Of a DNA stretch of 64,000 nucleotides, positions 52,659 to 61,000 are shown one piece after another (position 1 is the stretch's first letter; each line of letters starts with the position of its first letter). The DNA comes from Strigops habroptila (taxonomy: Eukaryota; Chordata; Aves; Psittaciformes; Psittacidae). Both the position numbers and the translations under genes were made by a program. Location of the stretch: NCBI RefSeq assembly GCF_004027225.2, contig NC_044288.2, positions 7,119,719 through 7,183,718 of the forward strand, read 5' to 3'. The notes below the pieces were generated by a model that saw only the letters and a list, made by a program, of their open reading frames with translations, did not search any database and was not told the DNA's origin.

Positions 52659-54018
52659 GACAGCAGTGAGCTGGTGTTTTGCTAATTGACGGGGGCAATA
52701 GAAAGGGCACAGACACCAATGGAAAGAATGATCTTATTTTACTATTAAGGTAATGTAGAAATAAAATGATACATTTAGTAAAATAATTAGCTTGCTATGC
52801 TCTAGGTTTAAGCAACAAAAAAGATGAGCAAGGTAATGCATCTAATCATTACTACAAGAGAAAGAGAATAGTGATTAAGAAAAAGATACATCACCAATTG
52901 CCTAATTATGTTACCACCATCAAGATCCGCAGTCACTGGGGAGCCCTGTTGCAGCGAGGATTTTGAGAACCTTTTCCAGCAATTGAGAAGTTCTACTCAG
53001 AGTGTCCGCTTGTAGATGAGGTCTCCAAAGTCGCTGCAAGAGGGTCCAACTTTTCTAGGCCCAAATTAGCAAGTCAAGGTAACTTGCATATAGTTTCGTG
53101 TGGAAACATCTGGTGGTATACCTCCCCCGACCAACCGAAACCAGGGCTTGGCCGGAGACTGGGGCACAGTTGATAGGGTTTCCTAGGATACTTTGCAGAT
53201 AATTACACAAAGATTCTGGCAGAAGTATCAGTTGTGGTGTTAAGACAGCATAAGCAGTTTGTTGAGTCATTATACAAGGTTTGTCTATTTAAAACTACCA
53301 TCAGAGGTTTATCATTATGTCTTGACATATCTGTTTGTTGTGGTTTAAGCCCAGACGGTAACTCAGAACCATGCAGACACTCGCTCACTCCCCCCCTTCT
53401 TTCCCCCTGCTCCTGGAGGGATGGGGAGGAGAATGGAAAGAATGTAAATCCCATGGATTGAGATAAGAACAGTCCAGTAACTAAGATATAATACAAAACC
53501 ACTACTACTACCACTAATAATAATAATAATGATAAGGGAAATAACAAGGGGAGAGAATACAGTTGCTCACCACCCGCCGACCGATACACAGCCCGACCCG
53601 AGCAGTGATCTGGGCCTTCCGGGTAACTCCTCCCAGTTTATATAGTGGGCATGACGTGCTGTGGTATGGAATACCCCTTTGGCTAGTTTGGGTCAAGTGT
53701 CCTGTCTCTGCTTCCTCTCTTCCCCTCCTCCCTGGCAGAGCATGAGACTGAAAAAACTCCTTGATCGGGGTAAACATTACTTAGCAAGAACTAAAAACAT
53801 CGGTGTGTTGTCAGCACTGTTCCCAGACTAAAGTCGGAAACAGAGCACTGCATCAGCTACAAAGAAGGAGAAAAATGACGGCTACTCCTGAACCCAGCAC
53901 ACTATTTCAAAACATTAGCATTAGCGGTTTACGATTATGTCTTGGCATATCTATTTTAAAACATTAGCATCAGTGGTTTGATGTTAAAACAGCTAACATA
54001 AGTGGTTTGTCGCTGTCT
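52655..54018 (-). mobile_element. Outer solo-LTR-like fossil (ERVL-like), split by a second LTR
   Basis: Read on the minus strand, the sequence has the order of an avian ERVL LTR: a U3-like part with short tandem repeats of about 45-50 bp, a central promoter-like part, then a U5-like part containing CCTCGCTGCAACAGGGC and a T-rich end. Near-identical 45-bp segments flank the inner LTR and recur once more near 53,955-54,005. The limits are approximate. No internal retroviral genes are seen; it is a relic. Confidence 0.45.
53336..53901 (-). mobile_element. Inner solo LTR of an avian ERVL-like family
   Basis: A 566-bp TG...CA element with the typical avian LTR layout on the minus strand: a U3 start resembling TGTGCTGGGTTC, a TATATAAACTG promoter box at about 53,636-53,650, A/T-rich repeats, and a U5 end matching the widespread GGTTTAA...CACAACA type. 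Flanks CTGTT and CTATT are a probable 5-bp target duplication with one difference. No internal genes accompany it, so it is a solo LTR fossil lying inside the outer element. Confidence 0.7.
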
Positions 54019-54019
54019 T

Positions 54020-55042
54020 AGAATCATAGAATCATAGAATCATAGAATAGTAAGGGTTGGAAAGGACCTTAAGATCATCTAGTTCCAGCCCCCCTGCCAT
54101 GGGCAGGGACACCCTGCCCTAAACCACGTGGTCCAAGGCTCTGTCCAACCTGGCCTTGAACACCGCCAGGAATGGAGCAGCCACAACCTCCCTGGGCAAC
54201 CCATTCCAGTGCTTCACCACCCTCACTGTAAAGAACTTCTTCCTTATATCTAATCTAAACTTTCCCTGTTTAAGTTTGAACCCATTACCCCTTGTCCTAC
54301 CACTACAGTCCCTAAGGAAGAGTCCTTCCCCAGCATCCTTATAGACCCCCTTCAGATACTGGAAGGCTGCTATGAGGTCTCCACGCAGCCTTCTCTTCTC
54401 CAGGCTGAACAGCCCCAACTCTCTCAGCGTGTCTTCATACGGGAGGTGCTCCAGCCCTCTTATCATCCTCGTGGCCCTCCTCTGGGCTCGCTCCAACAGC
54501 TCCATGTCCTTTTTATGTTGAGGACACCAGAACTGTACGCAGTAGTCCAAGTGAGGTCTCACAAGAGCAGAGTAGAGGGGCAGGATCACCTCCTTTGACC
54601 TGCTGGTCACGCTTCTTTTGATGCAGCCCAGGATACGGTTGGCTTTCTGGGCTGCAAGCGCACACTGCTGGCTCATGTTAAGCTTCTCATCAACCAACAC
54701 CCCCAAGTCCTTCTCTGCAGGGCTGCTCTGAATCTCTTCTCCGCCCAACCTGTAGCAGTGCCTGGATTGCCCCGACCCAGGTGTAGGACCTTACACTTAG
54801 GGTTAAACTTCATAAGGTTGGCATCGGCCCACCTTACAAGTGTGTCAAGGTCCCTCTGGATGGCATCCCTTCCCTCCAGCGTATCAACGGAACCACACAG
54901 CTTGGTGTTGTCGGCAAACTTGCTGAGGGTGCACTCAATCCCACTGTCCATGTTGCTGACAAAAATGTTGAAAAGGACTGGTCCCAACACTGATCCCTGA
55001 GGGACACCACTCGTTACAGGTTTCCAACTGGACATCGAGCAA
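54020..55042 (-). mobile_element. CR1 LINE with reverse-transcriptase C-terminal remnant
   Basis: Begins with four inverted ATTCTATG units and the CR1 3' UTR, then continues into ORF2. On the minus strand 55,035-54,673 encodes [28 protein letters not shown] and [15 protein letters not shown], the RT palm/thumb region, and 54,748-54,119 continues with [46 protein letters not shown] and a [13 protein letters not shown] end. The two parts lie in different frames, so this copy carries at least one frameshift near 54,700-54,750. It is 5'-truncated, so there is no endonuclease domain. It is the youngest-looking CR1 in the window. Confidence 0.95.
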
Positions 55043-55043
55043 A

Positions 55044-55090
55044 CTGGGGTTGGGGTTGGGGTTAGGGTTAGGGTTAGGCTTAGGGTTAAG
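55044..55090 (+). repeat. Short telomere-type (TTAGGG)n block
   Basis: Three TTGGGG-like units, three TTAGGG units, then TTAGGC, TTAGGG and TTAAGG variants, about eight hexamers in all. It sits exactly between the truncated end of the CR1 and the first satellite unit. G-rich strand runs left to right. Confidence 0.95.
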
Positions 55091-58000
55091 GTTCATGCTC
55101 AATGCGACGGGCTCGGCACAGCGTCAAGTGGGCACCGTAGATGTTGCATTCAATTGGACTTTTAGGTGGGAAAGCGAGGAGTGAGATCAATGCCGGTGGC
55201 ACCGTTGCGAAGGGCAATGAGTGCAGAAGAGGCCCAGCACCAGCTTTCAGTCCTGGCTCTTCAGCTGTGGGAGCAGGGCCCGGACGTTCGTGCTCAATGC
55301 GATTGGCTCAGCACAGCCTCCAGCCTGCATTGTAGATGTTGCATTCAACTGGACTTTTAGGTGGGAAAGCGAGGAGCAAGAGCAATGCCGGTGGCACCGC
55401 TGCGAAGGGCAATGAGTGGAGAAGAGGCCCAGCACCAGCTTTCAGTCCTGGCTCTTCGGCTGTGGGAGCAGGGCCCTGACGTTCGTGCTGAATGCGACGG
55501 GCATGCCGCAGCCTCGAGTGGGCACAGTAGATGTTGCATTCAATTGGACTTGTAGGTGGGAAAGCGAGGAGTGAGATCAATGCCTGTGGCACCGTTGCGG
55601 AGCTCACCGTGTGCAGAAGAGGCCCAGCACCAGCTTTTTATTCTGGCTCTTTGGCTGTGGGAGCAGGGCCCTGACGTTCGTGCTCAATGCGACGGGCTTG
55701 GCACAGCCTCCAGCCTGCATCGTAGATGTTGCATTCAATTGGACTTTTAGGTGGGAAAGCGAGGAGCGAGAGCAATGCCGGTGGCACCGTTGCGGAGCTC
55801 ATCATGTGCAGAAGAGGCCCAGCACAAGCTTTCAGTCCTGGCTCTTCGGCTGTGGGAGCAGGGCCCGGACGTTCGTGCTCAATGCGACGGGCTCGGCACA
55901 GCCTCGAGTGGGCACTGTAGGTGTTGCATTCAATTGGACTTTTAGGTGGGAAAGCGAGGAGCGAGAGCAATGTCGGTGGCACCGTTGCGGAGCTCACCAT
56001 GTGCAGAAGAGGCCCAGCACCAGCTTTCAGTCCTGGCTCTTCGGCTGTGGGAGCAGGGCCCGGACGTTCGTGCTCAATGCGACGGGCTCGGCACAGCCTC
56101 GAGTGGGCACCGTAGATGTTGCATTCAATTGGACTTTTAGGTGGGAAAGCGAGGAGCGAGATCAATGCCGGTGGCACCGTTGCGGAGCTCACCATGTGCA
56201 GAAGAGGCCCAGCACCAGCTTTTTATCCTGGCTCTTCGGCTGTGGAAGCAAGGCCTGGACGTTCGTGCTCAATGCGACGGGCTCGGCACAGCCTCCAGCC
56301 TGCATCGTAGATGTTGCATTCAATTGGACTTTTAGGTGGGAAAGCGAGGAGCGAGATCAATGCCGGTGGCACCGTTGCGGAGCTCACCATGTGCAGAAGA
56401 GGCCCAGCACCAGCTTTTTATCCTGGCTCTTTGGCTGTGGGAGCAGGGCCTGGACGTTCGTGCTCAATGCGACGGGCTCGGCACAGCCTCGAGTGGGCAC
56501 CGTAGATGTTGCATTCAATTGGACTTTTAGGTGGGAAAGCGAGGAGCGAGATCAATGCCGGTGGCACCGTTGCGGAGCTCACCATGTGCAGAAGAGGCCC
56601 AGCACCAGCTTTTTATCCTGGCTCTTTGGCTGTGGGAGCAGGTCCCAAATGTTCGTGCTCAATGCGACGGGCTCGGCACAGCCTTGACTGGGCACCGAAG
56701 AGGTTGCATTCAATTGGACTTTTAGGTGGGAAAGCGAGGAGCGAGAGCAATGCTGGTGGCACCGTTGCGGAGCTCACCATGTGCAGAAGAGGCCCAGCAC
56801 CATCTTTCAGTCCTGGCTCTTTGGCTGTGGGAGCAGGGCCCGGACGTACGTGCTCAATGTGACACGCTCGGCAGAGCCTCCAGCCTGCATTGTAGATGTT
56901 GCATTCAACAGGACTTTTAGGTGGGAAAGCGAGGAGCGAGAGCAATGCCGGTGGCACCGTTGCGGAGCTCACCATGTGCAGAAGAGGCCCAGCAACAGCT
57001 TTCAGTCCTGGCTCTTCGGCTGTGGGAGCAGGGCCCGGACGTTCGTGCTCAATGCGATGGGCTCGGCACAGCCTCGAGTGGGCACCGTAGGTTTTGCATT
57101 CAATTAGACTTTTAGGTGGGAAAGCGAAGAGCAAGTTCCATGCAGATGGCACCGTTGCGGAGCTCACCATGTGCAGAAGAGGCCCAGCACCAGCTTTTTA
57201 TTCTGGCTCTTTGGCTGTTGGAGCAGGGCCCGGACGTTCGTGCTCAGTGCAACGAGCTCGGCACAGCCTCGAGTGGGCACCGTAGGTGTTGCCTTTAATT
57301 AGACTTTAAGGTGGGAAAGCGAGGAGCGAGATCAATGTCGGTGGCACCGTTGCGGAGCTCACCATGTGCAGAAGAGGCCCAGCACCAGCTTTTTATCCTG
57401 GCTCTTCGGCTGTGGGAGCAGGGCCCAAATGTTTGTGCTCAATGCGACGGGCTCAGCTCAGCCTTGACTGGGCACCGAAGAGGTTGCATTGAATTGGACT
57501 TTTAGGTGGGAAAGCGAGGAGCGAGATCAATGTCGGTGGCACCGTTGCGGAGCTCACCATGTGCAGAAGAGGCCCAGCACCAGCTTTCAGTCCTGGCTCT
57601 ATGGCTGTGGGAGCAGGGCCCGGACGTTCGTGCTCAATGCGATGGGCTCGGCACAGCCTCGAGTGGGCACCGTAGATGTTGCATTCAATTGGACTTTTAG
57701 GTGGGAAAGCGAGGAGCGAGATCAATGTCGGTGGCACCGTTGCGGAGCTCACCATGTGCAGAAGAGGCCCAGCACCAGCTTTCAGTCCTGGCTCTTCGGC
57801 TGTGGGAGCAGGTCACAAATGTTTGTGCTCAATGCGACAGGCTCGGCAGAGCCTCGAGTGGGCACCGAAGAGGTTGCATTCAATTGGACTTTTAGGTGGG
57901 AAAGCGAGGAGCGAGAGCAATGCCGGTGGCACCGTTGCGGAGCTCACCATGTGCAGAAGAGGCCCAGCACCAGCATTTTATTCTGGCTCTTTGGCTGAGG

Positions 58001-61000
58001 GAGCAGGGCCCGGACGTTCGTGCTCAGTGCAACGAGCTCGGCACAGCCTCGAGTGGGCACCGTAGGTGTTGCCTTCAATTAGACTTTAAGGTGGGAAAGC
58101 GAGGAGCGAGAGCCATGGCGGTGGCACCGTTGCGGAGCTCACCATGTGCAGAAGAGGACCAGCACAAGCTTTTTATCCTGGCTCTTCGGCTGTGGGAGCA
58201 GGGCCCAAATGTTTGTGCTCAATGCGACGGGCTCAGCTCAGCCTTGACTGGGCACTGAAGAGGTTGCATTGAATTGGACTTTTAGGTGGGAAAGCGAGGA
58301 TCGAGATCAATGTAGGTGGCACCGTTGCGGAGCTCACCATGTGCAGAAGAGGCCCAGCACCAGCTTTTTATCCTGGCTCTTCGGCTGTGGGAGCAGGGCC
58401 CTGACGTTCGTGCTCAATGCGACGGGCTCGGCACAGCCTCGAGTGGGCACCGTAGGTGTTGCATTCAATTGGACTTTTAGGTGGGAAAGCGAGGAGCGAG
58501 ATCAATATCGGTGGCACCGTTGCGGAGCTCACCATGTGCAGAAGAGGCCCAGCACCAGCTTTTTATCCTGGCTCTTCGGCTGTGGGAGCAGGGCCCGGAC
58601 GTTCGTGCTCAATGCGATGGGCTCGGAACAGCCTCGAGTGGGCACTGTAGGTGTTGCATTCAATTGGACTTTTAGGTGGGAAAGCGAGGAGCGAGATCAA
58701 TGTCGGTGGCACCGTTGCGGAGCTCACCATGTGCAGAAGAGGCCCAGCACCAGCTTTTTATCCTGGCTCTTCGGCTGTGGGAGCAGGGCCCGGACGTTCG
58801 TGCTCAATGCGACGGGCTCGGCACAGCCTCCAGCCTGCATCGCAGATGTTGCATTCAGTTGGACTTTTAGGTGGGAAAGCGAGGAGCGAGATCAATGCCG
58901 GTGGCACCGTTGCGGAGCTCACCATGTGCAGAAGAGGCCCAGCACCAGCTTTCAGTCCTGGCTCTTCGGCTGTGGGAGCAGGGCCCTGACGTTCGTGCTC
59001 AATGCGACGGGCTCGGCACAGCCTCGAGTGGGCACTGTAGGTGTTGCATTCAATTGGACTTTTAGGTGGGAAAGCGAGGAGCGAGAGCAATGCCGGTGGC
59101 ACCGTTGCGGAGCTCACCATGTGCAGAAGAGGCCCAGCACCAGCTTTCAGTCCTGGCTCTTTGGCTGTGGGAGCAGGGCCTGGACGTTCGTGCTCAATGC
59201 GACGGGCTCGGCACAGCCTCCAGCCTGCATCGTAGATGTTGCATTCAGTTGGACTTTTAGGTGGGATTACGAGGAGTGAGATCAATGCCGGTGGCACCGT
59301 TGCGGAGCTCACCATGTGCAGAAGAGGCCCAGCACCATCTTTCAATCCTGGCTCTTTGGCTGTGGAAGCAAGGCCCGGACGTTCGTGCTCAATGCGACGG
59401 GCTCGGCAGAGCCTCAAGCCTACATTGTAGATGTTGCATTCAACTAGACTTTTAGGTGGGAAAGTGAGGAGCGAGATCAATGCCGGTGGCACCGTTGCGG
59501 AGCTCACCATGTGCAGAAGAGGCCCAGCACCAGCTTTTTATTCTGGCTCTTTGGCTGTGGGAGCTGGGCCTGGACGTTCGTGCTCAATGCGACGGGCTCG
59601 GCACAGCCTCGAGTGGGCACCGTAGATGTTGCATTCAATTGGACTTTTAGGTGGGAAAGCGAGGAGCGAGATCAATGCCGGTGGCACCGTTGCGGAGCTC
59701 ACCATGTGCAGAAGAGGCCCAGCACCAGCTTTCAGTCCTGGCTCTTTGGCTGTGGGAGCAGGGCCCGGATGTTCGTGCTCAATGCGACGGGCTCGGCACA
59801 GCCTTGACTGGGCATCGTAGATGTTGCATTCAATTGGACTTTTAGGTGGGATAGCGAGGAGCGAGATCAATGCCGGTGGCACCGTTGCGGAGCTCACCAT
59901 GTGCAGAAGAGGCCCAGCACCAGCTTTCAGTCCTGGCTCTTTGGCTGTGGGAGCAGGGCCCTGACGTTCGTGCTCAATGCGACGGGCTCGGCACAGCCTC
60001 GAGTGGGCACCGTAGATGTTGCATTCAATTGGACTTTTAGGTGGGATTACGAGGAGCGAGATCAATGCCGGTGGCACCGTTGCGGAGCTCACCATGTGCA
60101 GAAGAGGCCCAGCACCAGCTTTCAGTCCTGGCTCTTCGGCTGTGGGAGCAGGGCCCTGACGTTCGTGCTCAATGCGACGGGCTCGGCACAGCCTCGGCTG
60201 GGCACTGTAGGTGTTGCATTCAATTGGACTTTTAGGTGGGAAAGCGAGGAGCGAGATCAATGCCGGTGGCACCGTTGCGGAGCTCACCATGTGCAGAAGA
60301 GGCCCAGCACCAGCTTTCAGTCCTGGCTCTTCGGCTGTGGGAGCAGGGCCTGGACGTTCGTGCTCAATGCGACGGGCTCGGCACAGCCTCGAGTGGGCAC
60401 CGTAGATGTTGCATTCAATTGGACTTTTAGGTGGGAAAGCGAGGAGCGAGATCAATGCCGGTGGCACCGTTGCGGAGCTCACCATGTGCAGAAGAGGCCC
60501 AGCACCAGCTTTTTATCCTGGCTCTTCGGCTGTGGGAGCAGGGCCCTGACGTTCGTGCTCAATGCGACGGGCTCGGCACAGCCTCGAGTGGGCACCGTAG
60601 ATGTTGCATTCAATTGGACTTTTAGGTGGGAAAGCGAGGAGCGAGAGCAATGCCGGTGGCACCGTTGCGGAGCTCACCATGTGCAGAAGAGGCCCAGCAC
60701 CAGCTTTTATCCTGGCTCTTCGGCTGTGGGAGCAGGGCCCGGACGTTCGTGCTCAATGCGACGGGCTCGGCACAGCCTCGAGTGGGCACCGTAGGTGTTG
60801 CATTCAATTGGACTTTTAGGTGGGAAAGCGAGGAGCGAGAGCAATGCCGGTGGCACCGTTGCGGAGCTCACCATGTGCAGAAGAGGCCCAGCACCAGCTT
60901 TCAGTCCTGGCTCTTCGGCTGTGGGAGCAGGGCCCGGACGTTCGTGCTCAATGCGACGGGCTCGGCACAGCCTCGAGTGGGCACCGTAGATGTTGCATTC

